Positions 42,941 to 51,473 of a DNA stretch of 64,000 nucleotides are shown here, in pieces (position 1 is the stretch's first letter; every line of letters starts with the position of its first letter). The translations under genes were made by a program, and so were the position numbers. The stretch comes from Ga0077527 sp945862135 (GTDB taxonomy: Bacteria; Pseudomonadota; Gammaproteobacteria; Burkholderiales; SG8-41), in contig CAXNMF010000014.1 of the NCBI GenBank assembly GCA_964203275.1, forward strand, positions 43,196 through 107,195, read 5' to 3'. The notes under the pieces were generated by a model. That model was not told the DNA's origin. It made no database searches and saw only the letters and a list, made by a program, of their open reading frames with translations.

Positions 42941-44089
42941 ATGAGCGAAATCCGCCCTTCCGACGACACGCAGCCACCCTCGCACATCACCGATCTGATG
43001 CGTGGCCGGCTTGCCTTGACGCCAGCCACAGTCACGCTGGTCGCGGCCAATGTTCTGGTGTTTGCAGCGATGCTGGCCAATGGCGCTGGCCTGTGGCATT
43101 CCCCCAATCATGTGCAACTCGCCTGGGGCGCGGGCTTCGGGCCTGCGACCAAGGATGGTCAGTGGTGGCGGCTGGGCACAGCCATGTTCCTGCACTTCGG
43201 CCTGGTGCATCTGGCGATGAACATGTGGGCGCTGTGGGATGGCGGCCGACTGGTTGAGCGACTCTACGGTTCGCTGCGTTTCTTCGGCATTTTTCTGGCC
43301 AGCGGACTGACCGGCAACCTGTTGTCGCTGATTGTTGCCGCCGACCGTGCGGTCTCCGGCGGCGCCTCCGGTGCAATCTTCGGCACCTATGGCGCGCTGC
43401 TGGTCTGGTTGTGGCGAGAGCGGCGGTCGGTGCATCCGACGGAGTTCCGCTGGCTGTTCGGCGGTGCGGCGCTGTTTACGGCGGCGACCATCGGCCTTGG
43501 GCTGCTGATCCCGGGCATCGACAATGCTGCGCATATCGGCGGGCTTGTCGCGGGGGCATTGCTCGGTGCGGCAGCGGCGCGACCGTTGCCGGGACGGGCC
43601 GCGGCAACAGGGCGCCGGCAGTGGTTCGCGGCTGTAGTGTATGCAGTCATGGTGGCGGTGCTGATCATGCGGATTCCCGATCCGCTGTACCGCTGGAAGG
43701 ATGAACTGCAGGCGCGTTCGGAGGTTCGCGAATTTCTGGTCACGGATCAGATGATTGCGCAACGCTGGCAGGAACTGATGAGCGCGAGCAAAAAAGGCGG
43801 AGCGACCTTTGAGGAACTGGCGGGTCGTATCGAGTCCGACATCACCATGGAATACCAGCAGAGTTTCGAACAACTCTCCGCCTTGAATCTCGACGCTGCG
43901 GCGCCTTCGGCTGAAACCGTGGCGATGTTGAAGCGCTACGCGCAATTGCGCAGCGAAGCCTCACATCTGCTCTCCGAGGGCATACGCCTGAAAGACCAGA
44001 AGATGATCGATGATGCGCTGGAAAAAGCGCGGCAGGCGCCGTATCTGGCGCGTGGCGTCAAACCACCGCCCGCTGCTCCGGAACGCTGA
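42941..44089 (+). CDS. Rhomboid-family intramembrane serine protease
   Basis: 382-residue membrane protein. Catalytic Ser143 is in GGASGAIFG and His198 in NAAHIGG; oxyanion-type Asn94 is in HLAMNMWALW. Six to seven helices form the rhomboid core (about 30-240), followed by a soluble coiled-coil-rich C-terminal region (about 245-382) of unknown role. It cleaves membrane proteins within the bilayer. Upstream in-frame codons to 42878 lack support; I choose the ATG at 42941. Confidence 0.88.
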   Translation: MSEIRPSDDTQPPSHITDLMRGRLALTPATVTLVAANVLVFAAMLANGAGLWHSPNHVQLAWGAGFGPATKDGQWWRLGTAMFLHFGLVHLAMNMWALWDGGRLVERLYGSLRFFGIFLASGLTGNLLSLIVAADRAVSGGASGAIFGTYGALLVWLWRERRSVHPTEFRWLFGGAALFTAATIGLGLLIPGIDNAAHIGGLVAGALLGAAAARPLPGRAAATGRRQWFAAVVYAVMVAVLIMRIPDPLYRWKDELQARSEVREFLVTDQMIAQRWQELMSASKKGGATFEELAGRIESDITMEYQQSFEQLSALNLDAAAPSAETVAMLKRYAQLRSEASHLLSEGIRLKDQKMIDDALEKARQAPYLARGVKPPPAAPER

Positions 44090-44141
44090 GGGGTTCTTAC
44101 ACGACTGCAGTGGCCGGTTCTGAATGTACGGTCAGTTTCGG

Positions 44142-44868
44142 TCAACGGCTCACGGGTTCCAGGCCGCTGCCGGCAATCGCCGGATGCGCTTCTGCCGAAG
44201 CCAGGAAAGCGATGACCTTGCGAGCACAGGCGGGGTCCGGCGAATTCGCGCCAATGCCCACGGTAAAGTTCGACGCCTTCTGCAGTTCCCGCGGCAGCGG
44301 TGTGACGTGAGCGATGCCAGGCGATCGGCAGCAGTTCACTCATCTGCTGGAAGCCGAAGTCGAGTTCACCGCGTGCGAGCACCGTTGCCGACGCGTTCAC
44401 CGCCGCCGATCAAGCGGCTTTTGGACAGCACCTGGTCAGCGATGCCGAGACGTTGCACGAGTTCATTCGTGTAGTACTTGCCGCTTTCACTGGCGGAGTA
44501 GCCGATGCCTTTTGCCGCGAGTAGTGCCTGTGCGCAGATCGTCCGCAGTGCGGATCTTCGGATCCGGGCGCGCCTTCGCGTACCGCAAAGCCCATCATAG
44601 AGCAAGCGATAGTCGTTGCATGCTCGGCCAGCACAGTGACCATCGGCAATGGACTGGCGCAGCACGCCGTCGGCGACGATGACGATGTCCGCCACTTCGC
44701 CGCGTTTCAGGCGGTTGGGGATCGAGTTGTCGCCGGTGCCGATGGACGTGGTGACGGTGACAACGGTTTTGCCGGTCAGTTGCTTTCAAGCTGCGGGATC
44801 AGGGACTTGTAAGCAGCGGTGAAGGCGCCGGAGGTCATTACGCGGAATTCGGTGCTTGTGCTGGTCAT
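44142..44868 (-). pseudogene. Broken ModA-like substrate-binding protein gene
   Basis: Minus-strand remnant of another ModA-like protein. Starting at 44868 the first frame reads MTSTSTEFRVMTSGAFTAAY and stops after QLESN. The coding sense resumes in another frame (LTGKTVVTVTTSIGTGDNS, RGEVADIVIVAD), shifts again (GIGYSASESGKYYTNELVQR), and ends with ELQKASNFTVGIGAN and AIAGSGLEPVSR. At least three frame changes are needed, so it cannot make a full protein. Its intact-looking start also lacks a signal peptide. It is flanked by repeat D and belongs to the same paralogue set as 39495, 40203 and 42030. Confidence 0.7.
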
Positions 44869-44890
44869 TGTTTGCGAGTTGTTAAAGGCA

Positions 44891-44975
44891 ATTTACAGGC
44901 TGGGTGGAATGGACAGGATGGAGCAAGGTTACAGGCAGCAGATTTTGATCCTGTAAATCCTGCCCATCCTGTTAA
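44891..44975. repeat. Interspersed inverted repeat, family D
   Basis: Left arm 44891-44919 (ATTTACAGGCTGGGTGGAAT and on) and right arm about 44947-44975 (ATCCTGTAAATCCTGCCCAT and on) are imperfect reverse complements, about 23 of 29 positions by hand. It lies between the broken binding-protein gene and the 3' end of the Bug gene. Confidence 0.65.
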
Positions 44976-45004
44976 TTTGATTTTGCTTGGATTGAATCCG
45001 GAAA

Positions 45005-45988
45005 TTACTGCACCTTCATGCCGACAGATTTGACGACCTTGGCCCAGCGTGTGATTTCTTCGCTGTACATCTTGCCGAATTCATCGACCGTGTTGCCGAC
45101 AGGATCAAGACCCTGGCCGATCAGCAGCTTCTGCGCTTCTGGGGTGGTCACTGCTTGAGTAATCACTTGCTGCACCCGCTGGGCGATCGGCTTCGGGGTG
45201 GCGCCGGGCAGGAATACCGCATACCAGTTGTTGTAACCGAAACCCGGCACGCCGGATTCGGCGACCGTCGGGTATTCCGGCAATGCCGGTGTGCGTTTCG
45301 GGCCGACCACAGCCAGCGCGCGCAGTTTGCCGGTGGTGAAGAAGGGGCGGGTCGAAATCACGCTGGCGATGGTCATCGAAATGCGCCCGGCGATGACGTC
45401 GGTGATGCTCGGCGCGGTGCCCTTGTATGGCACGTGAGTGAGTTTCAGCCCCGTCATCTGCGCGAACATTTCCATCGCCAGATGCTGGCCAGAGCCTTGT
45501 CCTGAAGAGGAGAACAACAGTTCATCAGGTTTGGATTTGGCGAAGGCGATGAGCTCCTGCACGTTTTTCACCGGCAACGAGGGATGGACTACCAGCACGC
45601 CCGGCGAAACCACGGCCAGGCTCACGGGCAGCAGATCCTTTTGCGGGTCGTAGCCGAGTTTCATGATGCTCGGTGTGATGGTGATACCGGAGGAGGTCAT
45701 CAGCAGGGTGTAGCCGTCGGGCGGGGCCTTGGCCACCAGCTCGGCAGAAATTGAACCGCCGGCGCCGGGCCGATTGTCGGCGACCACGTTCTGTCCCCAG
45801 GACTCGCTCATTTTCTGCGCCAGGTAACGGCCGGTGGTATCAACACCCCCACCCGGCGCAAGCGCGATGATCATGCGGACCGGTTTTGTGGGATAGGCCG
45901 GTGATTGTGCTGCAGCCAAGCCACTCCCAAGCAGCGTTGCCGATAAAACCAGAAATGCCTTGCAGTTACTCCTTGCAAACTGAGTCAT
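45005..45988 (-). CDS. Bug/TctC-family tripartite tricarboxylate receptor
   Basis: 327-residue periplasmic receptor. The signal peptide covers about residues 1-28, ending GLAAAQ, followed by PAYPTKPVRMI, APGGGVDTTGRYL, DNRPGAGGS, PPDGYT and LTHVPYKGTAPS. It lies 22 bases downstream of the LVIVD protein gene on the same strand and may share its transcript. The ligand is unknown and no TctAB is nearby. Confidence 0.92.
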   Translation of the reverse strand: MTQFARSNCKAFLVLSATLLGSGLAAAQSPAYPTKPVRMIIALAPGGGVDTTGRYLAQKMSESWGQNVVADNRPGAGGSISAELVAKAPPDGYTLLMTSSGITITPSIMKLGYDPQKDLLPVSLAVVSPGVLVVHPSLPVKNVQELIAFAKSKPDELLFSSSGQGSGQHLAMEMFAQMTGLKLTHVPYKGTAPSITDVIAGRISMTIASVISTRPFFTTGKLRALAVVGPKRTPALPEYPTVAESGVPGFGYNNWYAVFLPGATPKPIAQRVQQVITQAVTTPEAQKLLIGQGLDPVGNTVDEFGKMYSEEITRWAKVVKSVGMKVQ

Positions 45989-46010
45989 GAACTCCTCCGT
46001 TATTTTTTAG

Positions 46011-47336
46011 TTAGCGTTGCGAAAACTCCAGTACGTCGAAACCACAATAACGATCAACGATATAAATCAATCCGCGGTTATCAACATCCGTGTCATTGGT
46101 CTGCGGGCAGGGTTTGCCGCCGCAAGGTTCGGGAATGTAGCAGCCGACTTCCTGCGGCGCCGAAGGATCGGCGACATCGACGATGCGCAGGCCGCCGGCA
46201 AACCATGCGCAATACAGCAGCGTGTCGCCGCCTTTCCAGTTTTCCTGGAACTGGTGCCCGCCGAAACGGCCGGGCGTGGTGCGGCTCCACGGGCTGTCGA
46301 GTTCGCTGACTTCGAACAGTGACAGCGGCTTGATGTTGGACAGGTCGGTGACATCAAGAACCCACAGGCAACCGTGCGGGCGGCCGCGGCGGCGCGCCAT
46401 TTCCTCGGCGTCATGCGCGTGGTCTTCTTCGTCGATGGCCACTGCGATGCGTTTGCCGTCGAGTTTTTTCAGTACCGGCATGAAGGTATGCGAGGGTTCC
46501 GGGTAGGGCGGGTGGTAGTTGAAGCTGCCGGTGGTTTTCGGCTTGCGGATGTCGGTGACGTCGATCACGCGCACGCCGCCGTGCCAGCAGCCGGCCCACA
46601 GTTCGTTGCCGAAGCGCAGCGTGTGGTGCAGGCGGTGCTGGCGACCGGGCCAGGTCGGTTTTTCGCCGCCGGCAATATGCTGGCCGGGCATCCACCACTT
46701 CGACACTTCCTCCGGTTTCGCCGGATTGCGGATGTCATAGGTGACGAGGATGTTACCGATGAATCCCGGCATCTCGGTGGAGATGTAGGCGTAATCCTGG
46801 TCCATGTCGAAGCGGTGCACGCCGCGACCATGGGTTTTCTGGAAGTGGATCAGTTTCGGTTTGGATTTGTCCGATACATCGTAGAGCGCGAAACCGCCGC
46901 GCTCGTAGGGATTGCGTTCGGCTTCTTCGACCGCAGGAATGTCGGCGACGGCAACGCCCAGTTTCGCGGCGAGTTCGGCGTGGGTGGCGTCGCGGCCGAG
47001 TTCGGCCTTTAGCCGCGTGCGCAGTTTCGGCAGTTCGTCAGCCTTGCGGCCGATCGCGGTCATGTTGCGCTCGCTGTTGATGATCATCAGGTCGCCGATG
47101 ACGCGCGCCTTGTGGCTGTGCGAATCGGGATCGGCGACATTGAGTTGCGACACGATGCGCGGATTCTGCGGATCTGACACATCCAATATGCTGGTGCCGA
47201 GCTGTTGCTTGTTCGGGATATGGCCGATATAGGCGTAATTGCCCTCCACATAAACCTGGCCGGCGCCCGGCAGGTCGAGGTGTGACAGGCGTTTGACGTT
47301 GTGGGCCAGTGTGCCCGCTTTGATGCTGCCGTCCAT
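46011..47336 (-). CDS. LVIVD-repeat beta-propeller protein with a helix-turn-helix-like insert
   Basis: 441-residue protein built of LVIVD-type beta-propeller blades: TSILDVSDPQNPRIVSQL, FALYDVSDKSKPKLI, VTYDIRNPAKPEEV, VRVIDVTDIRKPKTT, LWVLDVTDLSNIKPL and LRIVDVADPSAPQEV. No signal peptide is seen, although related proteins are often secreted. Residues 104-140 break the propeller with a helical segment, LRTRLKAELGRDATHAEL then AAKLGVAVADI, closely resembling sigma-70 region 3 helix-turn-helices. The gene diverges from an IlvD/Edd dehydratase; its function is unknown. Confidence 0.8.
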   Translation of the reverse strand: MDGSIKAGTLAHNVKRLSHLDLPGAGQVYVEGNYAYIGHIPNKQQLGTSILDVSDPQNPRIVSQLNVADPDSHSHKARVIGDLMIINSERNMTAIGRKADELPKLRTRLKAELGRDATHAELAAKLGVAVADIPAVEEAERNPYERGGFALYDVSDKSKPKLIHFQKTHGRGVHRFDMDQDYAYISTEMPGFIGNILVTYDIRNPAKPEEVSKWWMPGQHIAGGEKPTWPGRQHRLHHTLRFGNELWAGCWHGGVRVIDVTDIRKPKTTGSFNYHPPYPEPSHTFMPVLKKLDGKRIAVAIDEEDHAHDAEEMARRRGRPHGCLWVLDVTDLSNIKPLSLFEVSELDSPWSRTTPGRFGGHQFQENWKGGDTLLYCAWFAGGLRIVDVADPSAPQEVGCYIPEPCGGKPCPQTNDTDVDNRGLIYIVDRYCGFDVLEFSQR

Positions 47337-47416
47337 GATGTGGTGTCCTCTGCGGTGAGGCGTGAAAGTCTACCTGATGGCCGCGGGTGCCGGGGTGGCT
47401 CGGTTAGAATAACCAC

Positions 47417-47439
47417 GGTCTGCTGTTTCACAGCGGACC
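47417..47439. promoter_or_regulatory. Palindrome in the LVIVD/dehydratase divergent spacer
   Basis: GGTCTGCTGT-TTC-ACAGCGGACC: a 10-bp inverted repeat with one T-G pair and a 3-base centre, 29 bases before the dehydratase start. It could be a regulator site or an RNA hairpin in the leader. Confidence 0.4.
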
Positions 47440-47467
47440 ACAGCATACCAATCCCGGAGGAGTCCCG

Positions 47468-49204
47468 ATGGCGAAAACAAAAAAACGCCCGGAAGAATTG
47501 CGCAGTCACCGCTGGTTCGGTACCAGGGGGCTGCGTTCATTTACCCATCGTTCCCGTGCGTTGCAGATGGGATATGCGATCGAGGATTTTGCCGGCAAGC
47601 CGGTGATCGCGATCATCAATACCTGGAGCGATATCAATCCCTGCCACGCGCATTTCCGCACCCGCGCCGAGGAAGTCAAGCGCGGCGTCTGGCAGGCCGG
47701 CGGCTTCCCTCTGGAAATGCCGGCGATTGCGCTGGCGGAACCGTTCCAGAAACCATCAACCATGCTCTATCGCAACATGCTGGCCATGGAAACCGAGGAG
47801 TTGCTCCGTGGTTACCCGGTCGATGGCGCGGTGCTGATGGGCGGTTGCGACAAGACCACGCCGGCGTTGATCATGGGCGCGACTTCGATGGGATTGCCTT
47901 TCATTTATGTGCCCGCCGGGCCGATGCTGCGCGGCAACTGGCATGGCGAACCGCTGGGTTCCGGCAGCGATTCCTGGAAATACTGGGCGGAACTGCGCGC
48001 CGGCAACATTACCGAACACGAATGGGATGAAGTGGAAGCGGGCATTGCGCGCTCCTACGGCCACTGCATGACCATGGGCACGGCGTCGACGATGACGTCG
48101 GTGGCGGAGACGCTGGGTTTGACTTTGCCTGGAGCGGCGTCGATTCCGGCGCCGGACGCCAATCATCCGCGCATGGCCACGTCCAGCGGCAGGCGCATCG
48201 TCGAAATGGTGTGGGACGATCTGAAGCCCACGGAAATCCTCACGGCAAAGGCATTCGACAACGCGATCACCATGGTTCATGCGCTGTCCGGCTCGACCAA
48301 TGCCTTGATCCATCTGGTGGCGATGGCGGGACGTGCCGGTGTCGATCTCCAGCTTGGCCGCTTTGACGACCTCGCGCAGCGCACCCCGGTGCTGGCCAAC
48401 ATCCGGCCCGCCGGGCAGAAATATCTGATGGAAGATTTTTATTACGCCGGCGGTTTGCGCGCGATGATGTCGGAACTCAAGGACTTGCTGAACCTCGATT
48501 GCGCCACCGTCAACGGCCGTACGCTGGGTGAGAACCTGGAAGGCGCGAAGATTTACAACGACGATGTGATCCGCCGCCGCAACAATCCGCTGGCAGCCAA
48601 CGGCGGTCTTGCCGTACTGCGCGGCAATCTCGCGCCCGACGGTGCGGTGATCAAGCCCACTGCAGCCGAGCCGCATCTGATGAAACACACCGGCCCGGCT
48701 GTCGTATTCAAGAACTACGATGACCTTTACGCACGCGTCGATGACGAGAATCTGGTTGTCGATGAAAACTCCGTGCTGGTGCTGCAGAACGCCGGTCCGC
48801 AGGGCGGCCCCGGCATGCCGGAGTGGGGTCAGTTGCCGATCCCGAAAAAGCTGCTGCAAAAAGGCGTACGCGACATGGTGCGCATTTCCGATGCGCGGAT
48901 GAGCGGGACTTCCTACGGCGCCTGTGTGCTGCATGTCGCGCCAGAGTCGTACATCGGTGGACCGCTGGCTCTGGTGCGCGACGGTGATTTAATCGAGCTG
49001 GATGTCGCCGCACGCAAGCTGGAGCTGAAAGTCAGCGCCGAAGAACTGGCCAAACGCAAGGCGGCGTGGAAACAGCCGGAACCTCATTACACCCGCGGCT
49101 ACGGTGCGATCTACTCGCAGCACATCACCCAGGCCAACAAGGGTTGCGATCTCGACATCCTGCATCACGGCAAGCCGACGCCGGACCCTGAGGTCGTTCA
49201 TTAA
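47468..49204 (+). CDS. IlvD/Edd-family dehydratase (sugar-acid dehydratase-like)
   Basis: 578-residue Fe-S dehydratase removing water from a 2,3-dihydroxyacid. Cluster cysteines are Cys59 in DINPCH, Cys127 in GGCDKTTPA and Cys200 in YGHCMTMGTAS. Length and the SAGRR-like SSGRRIVEMVWDD segment fit the pentonate/aldonate dehydratase branch (arabinonate or xylonate type) better than branched-chain amino acid synthesis. The following HpaI-type aldolase and SLC13 transporter support catabolism of a sugar acid. CGGAGGAG precedes the ATG at 47468. Confidence 0.87.
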   Translation: MAKTKKRPEELRSHRWFGTRGLRSFTHRSRALQMGYAIEDFAGKPVIAIINTWSDINPCHAHFRTRAEEVKRGVWQAGGFPLEMPAIALAEPFQKPSTMLYRNMLAMETEELLRGYPVDGAVLMGGCDKTTPALIMGATSMGLPFIYVPAGPMLRGNWHGEPLGSGSDSWKYWAELRAGNITEHEWDEVEAGIARSYGHCMTMGTASTMTSVAETLGLTLPGAASIPAPDANHPRMATSSGRRIVEMVWDDLKPTEILTAKAFDNAITMVHALSGSTNALIHLVAMAGRAGVDLQLGRFDDLAQRTPVLANIRPAGQKYLMEDFYYAGGLRAMMSELKDLLNLDCATVNGRTLGENLEGAKIYNDDVIRRRNNPLAANGGLAVLRGNLAPDGAVIKPTAAEPHLMKHTGPAVVFKNYDDLYARVDDENLVVDENSVLVLQNAGPQGGPGMPEWGQLPIPKKLLQKGVRDMVRISDARMSGTSYGACVLHVAPESYIGGPLALVRDGDLIELDVAARKLELKVSAEELAKRKAAWKQPEPHYTRGYGAIYSQHITQANKGCDLDILHHGKPTPDPEVVH

Positions 49205-49247
49205 TTTCATTACATCATTCAAATAATTACCAAGAGGGAGCGAGACC

Positions 49248-50009
49248 ATGGATTTGCCCGTAAATCAATTCAAGAAGGCCATCAAGGCCGGCCAGCCACA
49301 GATCGGTATCTGGTCGAGTCTGTGCAGCGCAATATCCGCCGAAGTGCTGGCCGATGCCGGCTTCGACTGGGTGCTGCTCGACTCCGAACATTCGCCGAAT
49401 GAACTGCCCATCGTGCAGAACCAGCTCGATGCAATGCTTGCCGGCAACACCGAACCGATCGTGCGCCCGGCGTGGAACGACACCGTGATGATCAAGCGCT
49501 TTCTCGATGTCGGTGCGCGCACGCTGCTGATTCCTTATGTGCAGAACGTTGAAGAAGCCAAACGTGCCGTTGCTGCGACGCGTTATCCGCCGCAGGGTGT
49601 GCGCGGCGTCTCCGGTTGCACGCGCGCCAACCGCTATGGCCGCACCAAGGATTATTTCAAGCGTGTGCATGACGAGTTGTGTGTACTGCTCCAGGTGGAA
49701 ACGCTGACCGCGATGAAACAGATCGAGCAGATTGCCGCGGTTGAAGGTGTCGATGGCGTGTTCATCGGCCCCAATGATCTGGCCGCCGACATGGGCCATC
49801 TCGGCAACTGGCAGCATCCGGACGTATGGAAGGTGATGGAAGACGCCGCGAAACGTATTGCCAAGGCCGGCAAGGCGCCGGGTATTCTGGTCGGAGAAGC
49901 CGACGGCCAGCGTTGCCTCGACATGGGATACAAATTTGTGGCGGTCGGGTCCGATCTGGTGATGCTTGCGCGGGGCAGTGAGGCGCTCGCAGCAAAATTC
50001 AATAAATAA
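49248..50009 (+). CDS. HpcH/HpaI-family class II aldolase
   Basis: 253-residue pyruvate-type aldolase cleaving a 2-oxo-4-hydroxyacid into pyruvate and an aldehyde. His48 in LDSEHSP is the likely base, Arg73 in IVRPAWND binds the enolate, and the metal ligands are Glu in VETLTAM and Asp in FIGPNDLAADMG. GGGAGCGAG precedes the ATG at 49248. Placed after a sugar-acid dehydratase, the pair gives the two core steps of a non-phosphorylated sugar-acid pathway. It ends in an AT-rich motif. Confidence 0.9.
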   Translation: MDLPVNQFKKAIKAGQPQIGIWSSLCSAISAEVLADAGFDWVLLDSEHSPNELPIVQNQLDAMLAGNTEPIVRPAWNDTVMIKRFLDVGARTLLIPYVQNVEEAKRAVAATRYPPQGVRGVSGCTRANRYGRTKDYFKRVHDELCVLLQVETLTAMKQIEQIAAVEGVDGVFIGPNDLAADMGHLGNWQHPDVWKVMEDAAKRIAKAGKAPGILVGEADGQRCLDMGYKFVAVGSDLVMLARGSEALAAKFNK

Positions 50010-50011
50010 TA

Positions 50012-50029
50012 ATATAATCAATAACTTAT
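50012..50029 (+). repeat. AT-rich 18-bp gene-end motif, copy 3
   Basis: ATATAATCAATAACTTAT, one mismatch from the copies at 20731 and 37339, just after the HpaI stop at 50007-50009. Confidence 0.65.
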
Positions 50030-50066
50030 AATAAATTCCCGGCGTAACAACCGGGCTCAGATCACG

Positions 50067-51446
50067 ATGTCGAGACCTGTCGCGCTGCTGACTGCACTGA
50101 TTGTGGGTGTGGCGGCAGCGATTTTTTTTACGCCGCCGCCTGCGGGTGTATCCGCCAATGTGATGCACACCGGTGGATTGCTGGTGCTGGTGATGGGGCT
50201 GTGGGCGACCGGTGCGTTACCCGAATCGCTGACTGCGCTGATCTTCTTTTCAATGGCGGTGCTGTTGGGTGTCGCCAAACCGGAAGTCATTTTTTCCGGT
50301 TTCACGTCGGGCACGCTGTGGCTGGTGCTTGGTGGTCTGGTGATTGCTGAAGCCGTGCGCATGACCGGGCTCGGGGAACGCATCGCGCGTGTCGCGCTCG
50401 GCACGCGCATCTGGCCGTATCCGCAACTGATTACGGCCGCCGTACTGGTGGCTGTTGTTCTGGCGTTTTTGATGCCGGCTACGGTGGGGCGTATTCTGTT
50501 GCTGGTTCCGATTCTCGCCGCGGTTGCCGAACGTCACGGACTGCCGGCAGGTTCACCGGGTCATAACGGCGTGTTGTTTGCAACCATCGTTGCATCCTTT
50601 CAGTGCGGTACCGCAATTCTTCCAGCGAATGCGCCGAATCTGGTCTTGGCCGGTGCTGCAGAAACGCTCTATGGCGTCAATCTGATCTACGCTGAATACC
50701 TGTGGGCACAGTTTCCGGTGATGGGCATCGTCAAGGGCGCGCTGATTGTGGCCATCGTCTGCTGGATGTTTCCGGCACGGACCTGCGGCGATGGTGATGC
50801 CCCCGACCTGCGCCCGATGAGCGGCAATGAAAAACGGCTTGCCACCATCGTGCTGATTTCATTGGCCTTGTGGGCGACGGATTTTCTGCATGGCATCCGC
50901 CCGGGCTGGATTGCACTCGCGGCTGCAGTGGTGTCGATGCTGCCGCGTATCGGTGCGGTGCCGGTGACGCTGTTCCAGGAACGCATCAAGTTCGGCAGTT
51001 TTTTTTACATCGGCGCGGTGCTCGGCCTCGGTGCGGTGATGCTCGATTCAGGTTTCAGCAAGGCCTTCGGTGATGTGCTGCTGTCGGTGATCCGGCTGGA
51101 GCCCGGTGCCGATGCGGCGAATTTCATCACGCTGAGCGTGATGTCGACCATTGCCTCGATGATCGTCACCAATCCGGCGCAGCCGGCGCTGCTGTCGCCG
51201 CTGGCCGGACATTTCGCTGAAGCCACCGGCTGGCCGATCCAGGCGGCACTGATGACTTCAGCGGTGGGTTTCTCCACGCTGTTGCTGCCGTATCAGGCGC
51301 CGCCGGTGGTGGTGGGCATGCAGCTGGCTCACCTCAAGGTGCGTGATGCGCTGCGTCTGAGCGTACCGCTGGCGCTGATCAGCATTGTTGCGCTGATCCC
51401 ATTGCATTATCTGTGGTGGCGGCTGATCGGATATTTCGGGCATTGA
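50067..51446 (+). CDS. SLC13/DASS-family anion transporter
   Basis: 459-residue inner-membrane carrier with about 12 hydrophobic segments of the divalent-anion:sodium symporter/CitT superfamily. Motif-like regions include ALIFFSMAVLLGVAKPE, the clamshell hairpin FQCGTAILPANAPNLVL and MIVTNPAQPALLSPL. Likely substrates are di- or tricarboxylates or sugar acids. It sits in the dehydratase-aldolase operon, which makes it a candidate importer for that pathway. No clear ribosome-binding site is seen before the ATG at 50067. Confidence 0.82.
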   Translation: MSRPVALLTALIVGVAAAIFFTPPPAGVSANVMHTGGLLVLVMGLWATGALPESLTALIFFSMAVLLGVAKPEVIFSGFTSGTLWLVLGGLVIAEAVRMTGLGERIARVALGTRIWPYPQLITAAVLVAVVLAFLMPATVGRILLLVPILAAVAERHGLPAGSPGHNGVLFATIVASFQCGTAILPANAPNLVLAGAAETLYGVNLIYAEYLWAQFPVMGIVKGALIVAIVCWMFPARTCGDGDAPDLRPMSGNEKRLATIVLISLALWATDFLHGIRPGWIALAAAVVSMLPRIGAVPVTLFQERIKFGSFFYIGAVLGLGAVMLDSGFSKAFGDVLLSVIRLEPGADAANFITLSVMSTIASMIVTNPAQPALLSPLAGHFAEATGWPIQAALMTSAVGFSTLLLPYQAPPVVVGMQLAHLKVRDALRLSVPLALISIVALIPLHYLWWRLIGYFGH

Positions 51447-51473
51447 GTTAAACGCAGGATCACGGAGACGGGG

